64,000 nucleotides of DNA, taken from Sternotherus odoratus. Taxonomy: Eukaryota > Chordata > Testudines > Kinosternidae. Positions 44,220 through 56,338 of this stretch are shown one piece after another; positions within the stretch are counted from its first letter, which is position 1; every line of letters begins with the position of its first letter. Position numbers and translations under genes: made by a program. The notes beneath the pieces are model-generated. The model had not been told where the DNA came from. It saw nothing but the letters and a program-made list of their open reading frames with translations, and made no database searches. Location of the stretch: NCBI GenBank assembly GCA_032164245.1, contig JAVMKO010000003.1:71680390-71744389 (forward strand), in the 5' to 3' direction.

Positions 44220-44862
44220 TTCACCTGCACATCTACCAATGTGATATATGCCATCATGTTCCAGCAATGCCCCTCTGCCATGTACATTGGCCAAACTGGA
44301 CAGTTCTACACAAAAGAATAAATGGATGCAAATCTGACATCAGGAATCGTAAAATTAAAAAACCAGTAGGAGAACACTTCAATCTCTCTGGTCACTCAAT
44401 AACAGGCCTAAAAGTGGCAATTCTTCAACAACAAAAACAGACTCCAATGACAAATTGCTGAACTGGAATTAATATACAAACTGGACACCATTAAATTAGG
44501 CTTGAATAAAGACTGGGCATGGCTGGGTCATTACACAAACTGAAAACTATTTCCCTATGCTACGTTTTCCCCTTACTGTTACTCACACCTTCTTGTCAAC
44601 TGTTTGAAATGGGCCATCCTGATTATCATCACAAAAGTATTTTTTCTCCTGCTGATAATAGCCCACCTTAATTGATTAGTCTCTTAGAATCGGTATGGCA
44701 ACCCTCATCTTTTATGTTCTCTGTATGTGTATATATATATATATATATCTTCTTCCACTCCATGCATCTGATGAAGTGGGTTTTTAGCCCACAAAAGCTT
44801 ATGCCCAAATAAATGTGTTGGTCTCTAATGTGCCACAAGTACTCCTCGTTCTTTTGACTGGT
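44220..44862 (+). mobile_element. Penelope-like retroelement 3' end (GIY-YIG region and tail)
   Basis: Translation gives CHVHWPNWTVLHKRINGCKSDIR and KPVGEHFNLSGHSITGLKVA at 44276-44430, the C-terminal endonuclease-like part of vertebrate Penelope-like elements. Then there is a long AT-rich stretch, (TA)n at 44731-44748, and the tail GATGAAGTGGGTTTTTAGCC, AAAGCTTATGCCCAAATAAA. The 64-codon frame (44267-44461) is broken on both sides, so it is a dead 3' truncated copy. The clade assignment is from memory of turtle repeats. Confidence 0.7.
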
Positions 44863-45760
44863 ATATATGAAAGTAAGAGAGTTAGACAAACACAAATCTT
44901 CTTCTTCAGAGCCAACAGGTTAAATCGCACCCCTGCAGGCCACCCCCCACAACACGAGCTGACTCCGAATCCACTGGAACATCTCTCTTTTTCCACCAGT
45001 GAAGCCCTAAAGAGCTGTGCCCATCCGAGTCACACACAGACACAAATGATTATTCTCCCTTGACAGACCTGCACAGCTCTCTCCCTGTATTTAACTGCAG
45101 TCCCAGTGAGCTGGATCAGGCAAGAGACACTCGATAGCTGCTGTTTCCGTGGTTGAAATATTTGTGAAGTTAACGCATAATCTGAAAGCAGAAGCTAATA
45201 AATTATAGGGTGCTAATTGGGGCCGGAGTGGAGCCGTCAATCATATTATCCTAAACACACAGAGACCCTCATAACCTAAAAAGGCAAGAGAGACGCCAAG
45301 AACAGTTTCCAGTTGTCACTGGCCATGACCTCCATTTCAGTGAGAGCATAGAGAATCAAAGCAGAGGGTGTCTGAAAACTAATTCTGCTAAGAAAATGCT
45401 AATAGTGCACCGGGAGCATGCGTGCGCGTCTTCCTTTGCCTTCCTTCAGTATTTATTACCTAGGCCGTTTAATTATTTTTGCTTTGAAGTTGATGTTTCC
45501 AGACCTTCCGTTTTAAAGTTTTTAAAACATATGGACGTACTAGTAACTCACGTTTCCATAGCTCTCAATGTGATGCTCACCCATTTCAGTCAGAACCTGA
45601 TGAAATAAAATTCAGTTGTAGCAAAGCTCTTTTATCAATTGCAATTTTTTTTGTTTCTTGTGCCTCAGAAACACAGCAGCATGTACACATCCTTCTTCAA
45701 CAATGTCACCAAAAGCATGCACTCTGCCCCAGTGCTGCTACTTTTATTTTTTATTCTCAT
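44863..45760. other. Intergenic, no repeat recognised
   Basis: 45160-45620 is complex and repeat-poor with several TAATTA/CTAATTGG-type homeodomain-like cores; it could include conserved regulatory DNA. No coding exon. Confidence 0.35.
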
Positions 45761-45763
45761 ATC

Positions 45764-46135
45764 ACCGAGGACAGTAATACTCAGGCTGCGGCTCACAAGC
45801 TGCAAGTGGCTCTTTAATGTATCTCCTGCAGCTCCTTACAGCACATGATAGTAAAACACTGTGTGATTTAATTATTACCCAATCACAGTTATTAATCAAT
45901 CAGGATGCGTTTGCTACCTTATTAACCAATTAAGTTATCAACTTGCACTAAGTTACTAACTTATTTGGTGTGAAAATAATAATATATATATAAACTAAAT
46001 ATTTCCCCACCATATGCTTTAAATATGAATAGTGTTATAGTAAATGAAACAATGAATTCACACTCATGTGGCTCTTTTGGATAATGTTTATCACTAATTT
46101 GGCACCTGACCCACTGAGATCTGACTACCACTGGC
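45764..46135. mobile_element. hAT-like non-autonomous element
   Basis: It begins GGCTGCGGCTCACAAGCTGC and AAGTGGCTCTTTAATG and ends near CATGTGGCTCTTTTGG, TGAGATCTGACTACCAC. The GTGGCTCTTT motif occurs near both ends. AT-rich interior with (TA)n. Confidence 0.55.
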
Positions 46136-46800
46136 CTAGAAGAGGTAGTCATAGACTATGGCTCTTCTGTGTGAGGCACACTGCAAACATAGAACAAAAA
46201 CGCCTTCCCCGTCCCAGTCACTTTGCTGTTGCCCTCTCGAGTTGTGTCCATATAGTTCCACAAATGGATGTGTTTTAATTATATAATATAACATTTACTC
46301 CAAAAGGGCTGAATGAATTTTGGTTACACTCCCCTCACCCCAAAAGGTCACCTCTGGGATGGCGCAAGCATGAGAAATTTCAGCCCAAAGGGGAAAACTT
46401 GAAAAAATTAGGAGCTACTCAAAAAGGGAAGTGGAAAGCCTTTATTTGAACCATAGGCTGGCTAGTACTACACAGATATTGTCTCACTTAATATTTTAGG
46501 GCCAAATTCTACCATAATTGACTCCAATGTAAATCTGAAATAACTGGGCATCAGTGAAGTAATTTCAAATTCATATCAGTGTCACCAAGAGTAGACTTTG
46601 GCTGATGATAACCTGAAAAAAACCCTGTATATTTATTTTGAAATGTACCTTTTCCTCTCCATCTTTGAGACTGGGACTAATCTTTCACAGTTATAGGCAA
46701 ATTTTGCACTGGCCAAGAGTGGGGGCAGCAGCGCCACTAAGAAAAACAAGTGTGTCTTGCTAAGCAGGCAATAGCTTTACTCTTTTCTTTGTCTATTACC

Positions 46801-46921
46801 AAAGTGACCACATGTCCTGATTTTATAGGGACAGTCCCAATTTTGGGGTCTTTTTTTAAATATACTCCTATTAGCCTCCACCCCCCTCCCAATTGTTCAC
46901 ATTTGCTGTCTGGTCACCCTA
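46801..46921 (+). repeat. MITE, GGGTGACCAGA family
   Basis: AGTGACCACATGTCC at the left and TGTCTGGTCACCCT at the right, with GATTTTATAGGGACAGTCCC inside. Left terminus diverged. Confidence 0.8.
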
Positions 46922-48290
46922 CCAGCAGCTGCCTCCAGGTGTGCATAGACAAGAGGAACTGTTTGCACACCTATTGGCCATGAGGTCTGCACAGGCTGAT
47001 GCAGGATCAGCACCTATAGATCAGTTCATCCTTATAGTTTTTTTAACTAACACCCCTCGAGCACGGCAGTGTGGACAGGCTAGAACACAATCTTAGCTCA
47101 CCTTTCTGTTAGCATTAAAACCTGATGGAATATAAACAAATCCCCAGCAGTTAAAGATAGGTGCCCAGGAGTTAGGTGCCTAAATACCCTTGAGGATCTG
47201 GGTCAAAATTTCCTTGGACATTTTTAGGCTCCAACAGCATGTAAAAGTGCACATGTGATTGTTGGCTCCTAATCTAGGCATGAAAATAGCCAATGAGCAC
47301 ATGCACAAATCAGGTATTTTGCTGAGGCATGTGGCCAATTAAGCATTGTGGACTTGACCATCTTTCCATTCAGCTAATGGCGAAACTCCCATTGACTTAA
47401 ATGGGCACCTGATCAAACTCAATGGCCACACACAACAGCTGTGTATGTGAGCGAGGTGTGCATGTTCACACTATGTACCACCTTATTTTGAAAATTTGGC
47501 CCAAACCAATTGTTGATAAGAAGGGTAAGAGAAAACAAGTGTGTCAACAATCTTCCCCCCCACACACACACTCAGCTCCAGTTTAATAGAAAAACCATCA
47601 TTAACATAGTGTAAAATGCCTTATTTTTTCACTGTAAAATCAGTCATGTCACTGGGAATAATGACACTATTGTGGCATCACAGCTTGGCTTTGAAGCTCA
47701 GGGTTCTGGTTATTTATTAGTGTTAAAATACAATGTCAGGTAGCCGTGCCAGCTGTCATTGTGAATAGAACTGGGATAGTTTGAAAAAATCCGCCTGGCA
47801 TGTATGCTCCAAAGTGAGATGCAGCAGCTAACAGGTTCCATTATAAACACATCCACATGTTATCTTATATAACTACTGTCTTTTATCATGTGATAGAACT
47901 GAGGTGAGTGCGGGTTTGTGTGGAAGGGAGGGAAGTTTGCCTGTCCTGCACAGTATAGTCTAAAAATGAATGGGCTTGATTTCAGTTAGTTTGTAGCTTT
48001 GCATTGATCCATGTACTTCAGTAGCGCTATACTGCCTGGGGATATGTAGCAATATCAGATAGGAATCAGTGTGGCAACTGGTTGAAACAGGGGAATGGGG
48101 GAGAGAAGGCGGAATCCTGCCCCGACTGAAGTCGCTGGCAAAAGTCCTATTGAGGATGATGGGTCTAGAATTTCACCTGAGGGACCAAGGGGCTCTGCCC
48201 TGTGACCTTTAGTAAGTCCATGGGGCTGAGAGGATTCACCAAGGAGCATCAGCTCTCTAATCTCTCACCCTGGAAGGATGGTTGAGATAT
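46922..48290. other. Intergenic with weak palindromic MITE relics
   Basis: GTTAGGTGCCTAAATACCC (47170-47190), TTGACTTAAATGGGC and GAAAATTTGGCCC (47380-47505) suggest decayed palindromic MITEs. No gene. Confidence 0.4.
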
Positions 48291-48295
48291 GTGAG

Positions 48296-49397
48296 TGTCA
48301 TGTTACTGAAATAATTTGGGATCATATAGATCGTTGATGCAACCACGGTCCTGTAGGGGCACCAAATCTTATGTAAAGGGGGTCATATAAGGTGTCTACG
48401 ACCAGGTTATGGTTTGCTGATTATGATTATGCTATCGGTATGTGTGTATCATTTTTATGGTTGGCGTTGTGAATACTGGCTGTGTGTTTGGTCAGTTGTA
48501 AGTAGACTTTGGAAAGCAGCTGGCCAGCTGTCTGAGGAAAAACTATTCTCAGTAAATTCCCAATCAAGCTAACAATGAACTTTGTAGACGCCCATCCACA
48601 CCCGAGCTTCCCCAGGAATGTGGCCTGGTTGGTCAGGAACTGAATCTTGGAGAGACATGTGACTCGTCCATGTGGCTCTGAAAGTCCATTTTACAACTGG
48701 ACTCTGCCTAGAAAGGAGGAAGGGGTCTCCACTCACAAGAGGAAGTCCATATAAACCTTGGAAAGACCCATCCATTTTGTCTTCAATCTGTCATTCTTAC
48801 TCTGGAGGAACTTTTGCTGCACACAGAAGCTTTCAACAAAGGACTGTTTGACCCATCCCTGTTGTGGATGTTTATACTCCAGAGACTTGATTTGAACCTG
48901 CAGTTTATTCTACCACTGATGCAAGCCTGAACCAAGAACTTTGCCATTACTGTATGTAATTGATTTCTTTAAACCATTTCTAACTCTTACCCCTACATCT
49001 TTTTCCCTTTTTTAAATAAACCTTTAGATTCTAAAGCACTGGATACAGCGTGATTTGTGGGAAAGAACTGCTTTTTATATTGATCTGGGTCTGGGGCCTC
49101 ATTATTTGGAATTGGGGAGAACAATTTTCTTTTATTGGGGTATTGGTTTTCATAACTGTTTGTCTCCAGAATGTGTGGCTGCTCATGGTGATACTGGGAA
49201 ACCAGAGTGTCTAAGAGAATTTGTTGTGTGACCTGTGGCTAGCCAGTGGGGCGAAACCAAAGTCTTTTCTGTTTGGCTGGCTTGGTTTGCCTTAGAGGTG
49301 GAGAAACCCCAGCTTTGGGCTGTAGCTGCCCTGTTTGGAGCTATTTGTCCTGACTTGGCACTCTCAGTTGGGTCCCACCAGGAACAGCACCGTCACA
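48296..49397 (+). mobile_element. Solo LTR of an endogenous retrovirus-like element (1102 bp) with 5-bp target duplication
   Basis: The ends are TGTCATG...CGTCACA (TG...CA), flanked by GTGAG at 48291-48295 and 49398-49402. TATAAA lies at 48750-48755 and AATAAA at 49015-49020, in the order of U3, R and U5. No internal retroviral genes flank it, so it is what remains after recombination between two LTRs. Plus orientation by promoter and poly(A) order. It lies between VGLL2 and ROS1. Confidence 0.85.
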
Positions 49398-49837
49398 GTG
49401 AGACAGGAGGAAGTACAACTGCTGCATCCTTTATCCGTAATGCTCACTAGTCATTGGAGTTAAATAATTCTTCGGTGTTGTGAGAAGTTTTATCCAGTCC
49501 AGCTAAAAACCCTCTGCCCCTTTCAATTGCTCACTTTGTTTCTTGTCTCTTCTGATGTCATAATTTTACCAGTCATCATAGCGTTTTCCTAAGTACATAA
49601 AATGTAGATTTCTAATGTAAAAAATAAACCAAAATAAACAGCCAAACTCTTTTATGTAAAGTTCTTTTTTATACATTGTAAAGAAGCAATAAAAGGCTTC
49701 CCATAGCCCCCATTGGATCAGGACGGCGAACTGGGGCCAGTGGGAGCCATGGTCGGCGAACCAGCAGGTAAACAAACCGGCAGGGCCCACTAAGGGTGCT
49801 TATCCTGTAGTCCCGCGTGCCACGGTTGCCGATCCCT

Positions 49838-49912
49838 GTTCTATGGCCTTTGTTGTACAGGAAGTCAGACTAGATGATCACAATGGTCACTTCTGGCCTA
49901 TGAATCTATGAA
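49838..49912 (+). mobile_element. CR1 3' end fragment
   Basis: AAGTCAGACTAGATGATCAC and AATGGTCACTTCTGGCC then ATGAATCTATGAA: the CR1 3' terminus, abutting an antisense CR1 copy. Confidence 0.75.
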
Positions 49913-50965
49913 CATAAGAACAGCCATACTGGGTCAGACCAAAGATCCATCTAGTCCAGTATCCTGTCTTCCAACCGTGGCCAATGCCAGGTGCCCCAGA
50001 GGGAATGAACAGAACAGGTAATTATCAAGTGATCTATCCCCAGTCGCTCTTTCCCAGTTTCTGGCAAACAGAGGCTAGGGACACCATCTGTGCCCATCCT
50101 GGCCATTGATGGGAACCTATCCTCCATTAATTTATCTAGTTCTTTTTTTAACCCTATTATAGTCTTGGCCTTCACAACATCCTCTGGCAAGGAGTTCCAC
50201 AGGTTGACTATGTATTGTGTGAAAAAATACTTTCTTTTGTTTGTTTTAAACTTGCTGCCTATTAATTCCATTGTGTGACCCCCCTAGTCCTTGTGTTATG
50301 AGAAGGAGTAAATAACACTTCCTTATTTACTTTCTCCACACCAGTTATGATTTTATAGACCTCTATCATTTCCCCTCTTAGTCATCTCTTTTCCAAGGGG
50401 AAAAGTCCCAGTCTTATTAATCTCTTCTACAGCAGCCATTCCATACCCCTAATCATTTTTGTTGCCCTTTTCTGAACCCTTTTCAAGTTCAATATATCTT
50501 TTTGAGATGGGGTGATCATATCTGCACACAGTATTCAAGATGTGGGCGTACCATGGATTTATATAAATGGCAATGAGATATTTTCTGTTTTATTATCTAT
50601 CCCTTTCTTAACAATTCCCAGCATTCTGTTCGCTTTTTTGACTGCTGCTGCACATTGATGGATGTTTTCAGAGAACTATCCACAATGACTCCAAGATCTC
50701 TTTCTTGAGTGGTAACAGCTAATTTAGACTCCATCATTTTATATGTATAGTTGGGATTATGTTTTCCAATGTGCATTACTTTGCATTTATCCACATTGAA
50801 TTTCATCTGCCATTTTGTTTCCCAGTCACCTAGTTTTGAGAGATCCTTTTGTAGTTCTTCACAGTCTGCCTGGGACTTAACTATCTTGAGTAGTTCTGTA
50901 TCCTCTACACATTTTGCCACCTCACTGTTTACCCCTTTTTCCAGATAATTTATGAAAGATATGTT
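49912..50965 (-). mobile_element. CR1 LINE, antisense, 3' part with reverse-transcriptase pieces
   Basis: Minus-strand reading gives CVEDTELLKIVKSQADCEE, LSKLGDWETKWQMKFNVDKC and ERDLGVIVDSSLK (50597-50920), then FKTNKRKYFFTQYIVNLWNSLPEDVV (49951-50271), the CR1 C-terminal order. The F.DDT motif reads VEDT. Frameshifts separate the pieces. The 3' end faces left. Confidence 0.9.
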
Positions 50966-51180
50966 TTAGTTAAAGGTAAGTTATTGGGCTCAGTAAAGAG
51001 CTCAGTAAAGGGTAAAGTTATTGGGCTCAGTAAAGGGTAACCAGATGAAATTCAATGTGGGAAATTAAATGCGGGAAATCAGATTAGATAACCAGATAAA
51101 ATTCAATGCGGGAAATCAGATTAGATGACCTAACTGGTTTCTTCTGGCCTTAATATCTACAAATCTATGAATCAGAATTA
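50966..51180 (+). repeat. Nested short tandem duplications ending in a CR1 3' tail
   Basis: GTTATTGGGCTCAGTAAAG occurs at about 50980 and 51017. CAGAT(A/G)AAATTCAATG with GCGGGAAATCAGATTAGAT occurs twice at 51042-51127. The end reads TTCTTCTGGCCTTAATATC and AAATCTATGAA, the CR1 terminus. Confidence 0.7.
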
Positions 51181-52144
51181 TAGGGAAAACTTTTAAAAAA
51201 AATATCACTGGGGATGCTTTCAAATCTCGGTTTTCCTCTTATGGAAATATGCCCGTGTCTGCTAGTGGTGTCACTTTAAGAGGAAGAGGAGATCTTCATC
51301 CTGCAGTGTGCTAGACATGGCTGCAGTTGACCTCTGTCAGAGGTGAGAGTGTTGGTGTCAAGTGAGTCTTGCTACTAATGCAGAGTGCTTTAGGGTGCAG
51401 ATGTTTTGGCTACTTAGCACCTCTTTGAACCAGGCCTCATGTTGAGGGACTTGTGTCAGTCACGTGCGCTCAACATGCTTATTAGTAATGACAAGAATCA
51501 TTGCAGGACCCCAACTGCAGTCTAAAATACTGAAATTGCTGGGTGAGGTTTGAGGGGACCGTGGCTGATTTTGGAATTTCCTACTCAACAAATAATTGTC
51601 AGGATATTTGCTCATTAGACAATGTTCATGGTGTCACAGGGTAATTTGTCTCAAAGAGCTCACACAAGTGCTGTCCCCACATGGGGACAAGCTGTGCTGT
51701 ACTGATCAGGACACTTAACCAGATCTCTGGAGTCTCCTCTTCTGGTCAGGAAGTTCACGCTCCTGATCTGGAGAGCTGAGGAGACACTTCAGGCTGCCTC
51801 TGGATGGTTACAGCTGCTTTAGGCCTGATCTCTATGATGAAGACTCTAACCACAGACACTCACCCAGGAGGATTAACTTTTCATTTCCATAAAACTCTGG
51901 CTAAAGCAACACTCCTGACTGCAGGGGCCTGGAGATACTAGACCCAGAGATGCTCCCCCCTCATCAGCTAGGGAGCAACAGCCTGACAAGTCTTCCCGGC
52001 AAGGGGCAAGGAGCAGCCAGAACTAGACACCCAGATAGGGGCCAGCAGTCCAACCAGCCCTAGCAAAAAGCAGCCAGGCCCAAATCTCTTTCCTGACCAG
52101 GGCAACAGCAACCAACACCAGGAAATAGCCACCAATCATAGACC
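51181..52144. other. Intergenic, unrecognised
   Basis: 51630-52140 is richer in C and A (GCAGCCAG, CAACAGC words) and may be part of an unknown repeat. No gene. Confidence 0.35.
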
Positions 52145-52920
52145 TATTCTGGAAAGGAGAATATACTTACAAAATTTGCAGTTGACACCAAGCTGGAAGG
52201 GGTAGCAAGCACTTTAGCGGACAAGATTAGACTTTAAAAACACCTTGACAAATTCTGGTAGTACTGCTGAAAAGGATCTGGGGGTTACAATGGATTACAA
52301 ATTGAATGAGAGTCAGTAATGTGACGCAGCTCCAAAAAAGCCTGATATGATTCTGGGGTGTATTAACAGGCATATTGTATGCAAGACACAGGAGGTAATT
52401 GTCCTACTCTACTTGGCATGGGTGAGGCCTCAACTAGAGTATTATGTCCAATTCTAGATGCCACATTTTAGTGGACAAATTAGAGAGAGTTCAAAGGAGA
52501 GCAAGAAAAATAATAACAGATTTGAAAAATCTGACCTGGGGAAAAGGTTAAACGTAACTGAACATCTTTAGTTTCAAGTAAAGAAGGGAGGGAACTGAGA
52601 TATGTGAAGGGCTGTTATAAAGAGGATGGTGATCAGTTGTTTGCCATGTCCACTGAAAGTAGAACAAGAAATAATGACCTTAATCTGGAGCAAGGGAGAT
52701 TAAGATTAGATATTAGGAAAAGCTTGCCAATTATAAGGGTAGTTAAACTCTGGAATCCACTTCAAAGGGAGGTTGTGGAATCCCCATCACTGGAGATTTT
52801 AAAGAACAGGTTGGACAAACATCTGTCAGGGATAGTTTATTTGGTCCTGCTACTGCACCAGGGTCTAGACTTCATGACTTCTCAGGGTCCCTTCCAGCCC
52901 TACATTTCTATGATTCTCTT
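52145..52920 (+). mobile_element. CR1 LINE 3' part, sense
   Basis: AAATTTGCAGTTGACACCAAGC (FA.DT), GGATCTGGGGGTTACAATGGA, GTCCTACTCTACTTGGCATGGG and GGAATCCACTTCAAAGG (LWN.L) are followed by TCCCTTCCAGCCCTACATT and TCTATGATTCT. The frame from 52604 (RTRNNDLNLEQGRLRLDIRKS) reads through the 3' end to 53134 by chance. Stops upstream make it dead. Confidence 0.9.
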
Positions 52921-54050
52921 CTTAACCTTAATTACACAAGGAGTCCTACTGATTGCCAGATCAGGCCAGAGTGCTCAGCCCCTTGCAGAATTAAGCCCTA
53001 GGTTGCTTGTACTTGCAGATAATCTTTTGAAATCCTTTAATTCCTTTAATTTCAAGATAATTTTGATTTGGATTAAAAATGCAGGTATTTACGGCCAGAT
53101 TTTAAAAACTCCCATGGAAATGAATGGGAGCTAGGTGCTTCAGACCCTTGGAAATCTGGCCCTTACTCCATAAAATGGTCTAGTATCTAAAACAGCCCAG
53201 ATATGGAAAGTCAAAGAAAGTGGGAACTACGCAAGTACTTCCCCATAATGTAGTTTCTACTGTGTATATTGTGTTTTATACCAAGCACACTGGAGAGTCT
53301 TAAACAGAGGTCAAGATAAACAGTGATTTGTGTTTGGAGACTGAACAATACAGCATGCACATAATGGCTATTCCACTTCTTCTCTAATTTATATAACAAA
53401 CATCTCATTTATGCCATGAAGGATTTTTTTTCCCTCTTCAAAAATGCCATAATTTACTTAAAATCTCATTAACACACTTACATGTACTTTGAAGTTTTGA
53501 CTTCTAGCCTCAAAACCCAATACATTTAGGGTCAAGGTTTCTACTCCATTTTTATTGTACTCTCTCACAGCAGGAGGTGGTACAGTTCAGAGACAAGTAC
53601 AGCGCAGGCACTGGCAGTTTCCTCAACACCCAGACAACAAGCCAGGTGTGTGGCTCAAAAGCTAAGAAGATAAGTTATTCTCTTTGCCCCTTTGATGATT
53701 GTCACCAAAGCAGTCTATGCTGTCTTTGTAACGTGGATAGTTATGCTGTACGAACAGGATTCAATCGCCAATTTAGTTACCATAGGCCACTGACCAGTCA
53801 TCCAGCAGCAGTGATTTTCAGACATTAGCTAGACTTGAAGCAGCACACTAGGTTGTTGGGGGAAATGGCAGAGAGGAGACATTTTCATCTGCTAGGATGA
53901 GCAGAACCATGGATTATTGATTATAGATCTTTCTTTCCAGCTTCAGTCAAAGAAAATCCATTCTTCTGCACCTCTTCGCAGAATTTTTGCTTTATTCTAC
54001 AGAAAAGGTGCACTCTACAAAGTTCCTAGCGATTTGCGTTTCTGTAACAC
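52921..54050. other. Intergenic with one short palindromic MITE
   Basis: 53094-53162 is a palindromic MITE; the remainder, including an 83-codon ORF at 53577-53828, is unrecognised. Confidence 0.4.
53094..53162. repeat. Short palindromic MITE
   Basis: GGCCAGATTTTAAAAACTCCC at the left and GAAATCTGGCC at the right, with CCATGGAAATGAATGGGAG in the middle. Confidence 0.6.
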
Positions 54051-54054
54051 TTCC

Positions 54055-54220
54055 AGTGTTCAAAGCCCCATATAAATATCAAGGAATAAAGCCTCACAAT
54101 ATCACTGTGAAATAGTTCTGTTTTATTATTCACAATTTACAGATGAGGGAAGGAGAAGTGAAGTGAGTTGCTCAAGACCATGCAGCATAACTTCGTGTCA
54201 CCCAATTCTGGGCTCGTTAG
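54055..54220 (+). repeat. MIR-like SINE remnant
   Basis: GCCTCACAATATCACTGTGA, TTATTCACAATTTACAGATGA and GAGTTGCTCAAGACCATGCA follow the MIR order. Confidence 0.55.
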
Positions 54221-55362
54221 GCAACTCATCCTGCTGCTGCATAGTTCTGGGGTATCACCAACCAAGTGGCCCCACATGGGAGTGGGATGAGCAGCTGGCG
54301 GAGCAGCATACAATCCAAAGACAGCCCGGGCACAAGGATCTGCCCATACAGCAGCAGACAGGGCCCCATTGTGCAGTGATGCCCATGCCACGGAGAGGCA
54401 CATGGCTTCAAAACAGTGCAGCAAGGGGGATTGTGTCTGACGTCACCTCTCCCTCTGGCTGAGATAGAGACAACAAGGGTTGGCCAACCTTCAGACACGC
54501 GTCTTCTCCAGCAGAGCTGCTGGGCGTGGGGCCATGAGGCTCGTGGTGCAACTGCAGGGTTCCTGCCGTTCCCTCTCTGCATGGTGGGCCCCTACACTTG
54601 CAGCAGGGCGGAATGGTGGGTGGGGAGCAGCTGCTCCCTCCTGGATCCCAGTGCCTGCAAGTTCCATGTCCTGACTCTACCCTTGCTACGCCCTGTGTGT
54701 CCCCAGGGGAGCAGGTTGTGGGCTGATAAATAATGCAAGAGATGACATTTAATATTTCTGTCTAACTCATTGGATTATAATTATGGTTCCAATTGACTAT
54801 CCATGTTTTTGAGTTAGTATATTCCATTTGGAAAACTTGTCAAACGGTTTGGTTTGATTTCCAAATACAGAAAAGGATATTGACGTCTTCTAATCTAAGG
54901 TCTTGTATCAGGGTCTGTTAACCTGATCTCTTATACCCCTGCATTGTCCCATTCCCTGCCTAGCCCCATTGGTGCTATCCATAGTACATATACATTGTAA
55001 GAGACAGCCTCTGTCCTGCAGAGCTTACAACCTGACATGAAACAAGACACACTCATTGTGACAAACAAAAGGAGGAGGGAGGACAAAGGTAACAAAAATA
55101 GGATCATATAGATCCACAGAAAAAGTATTGCACAACTTAATGGTTCCAAAGCCTTTTCTTTTCAATTAAGAAATAAAGTAAGCTATACCCAATGACACAC
55201 AGCCTGATCTCTGATTGCAGCCGTTTCAACTGGAATTTCAAAAAAATAAAGTCATAAAAACAACGACATTTTGCCAAGCTTGTTTTTACAAAAATCTAAA
55301 TGTGGGCCAAATTTCAGGCAATATTGTTGCCATAAGCCAGTGAGAACCAGCTTTATACTATA
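54221..55362. other. Intergenic, possible ROS1 3' UTR end
   Basis: No gene. Read on minus, ATTAAA lies at 54753-54748 and a canonical AATAAA at 54127-54122. These are candidate ROS1 poly(A) signals 1.4-2.1 kb after the stop, which would place repeats inside the UTR. 54990-55050 is a MIR/CORE-like relic. Confidence 0.3.
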
Positions 55363-55730
55363 TCGGGGAGGCCAAACTTACTGACCCTCTGAACCACATA
55401 AAATCAACTTCAGCCATTCAAGAGCCGGGCACACCTGGCAGGATTTGGGGCTTCCACCCTGCGGCAGGGGTGGTGGGGTTATGGACTTCAACCCTGCACT
55501 TGCTGAAGCCCCAAGCCCTGGAAGTCGCCTCCTGAAGCCCTTGGGACCTCCCCTCTCCGCTGGCAGGTGTCCTTATTCCCCACCACAGGGGAGAAGCCCC
55601 GAGCTCCCCTTTCCCTGTCTGGTAAGCAGAGAATGGAGGTTACGGGGGAAGGGGGCTCCACAAGCCACGCTTTAACTGCAAATGAGCCACATGTGGCAGC
55701 TTGTAAGCCGCAGATGGCCACTCCTGTAAT
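55363..55730. mobile_element. hAT-like non-autonomous element
   Basis: GGGGAGGCCAAACTTACTGACC at the left, AATGAGCCACATGTGGCAGC and GATGGCCACTCCTG at the right give mirrored GGCCA termini. The interior is GC-rich with ORFs on both strands (55445-55721) that look like composition artefacts. Confidence 0.6.
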
Positions 55731-56180
55731 ATATGAAATAGCACATTATTGCTCTCCTTCAAGCATGATTGCAGGTGTGTCAAAATTTCACTTTAAAATC
55801 ACTTCTCATCTGATTACATGTCCAATTAACCTAGATCATATGAAATATCCAAGGGGACATACAATTCAGCAATTCTTGATCAAAGAACTCCATGTCACTG
55901 GGTTACTTTCTGTTATATATCATTAATTCCTTTGCAATATTTTCCAGTATTTTTAGTCGTTACAATTTTTTAAATAAAACCTCAGGTGACATCTCTAATT
56001 TTGACAAGAGACACACGCTTGCGAGGTACTTAACCTGAAAATAAACCTATCAGATCACTCGTCATTATCAGAGGCTTAGTTCACACCTCCGGGACTGCTG
56101 AAAGTATGGCAGGATATTTTCCTTTGCTTATTTCTTCATCTGCACGTGGTGCCTTCTCTTCTTTCCTCAGACTGAAGGGA

Positions 56181-56338
56181 TCAGATTTCACCCAGCTCAT
56201 TTGAATCTCTGTTTTCTTGATCTTGGTTGCTTTCTGTGGCTAGTACCAAATAGTTTAGGCCTTCGATGTTCCTGGTTTCCATTAAAGCAGCTGAAAGAGT
56301 ACTCGCTGAATCTGTACATGGAGCATCACCATCTGCAT
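56181..56338 (-). CDS. ROS1: ROS1 terminal coding exon with shortened cytoplasmic tail
   Basis: The acceptor is CTTTCTTTCAG before 56338. The exon starts AT, completing a GAT codon, then [24 protein letters not shown], and ends NELGEI with TGA at 56183-56181. ALMET.N.EGLNY.VLATE is the recognisable ROS1 block with a tyrosine docking site. Reading on past the TGA gives no resemblance to the distal human tail. The exon is too short and lacks an internal start, so it is easily missed. Confidence 0.93.

Noticed and set aside
52604..53134. 176-codon plus ORF as a gene
   Set aside because: First part is CR1 C-terminus; the rest is chance readthrough past the CR1 3' end.
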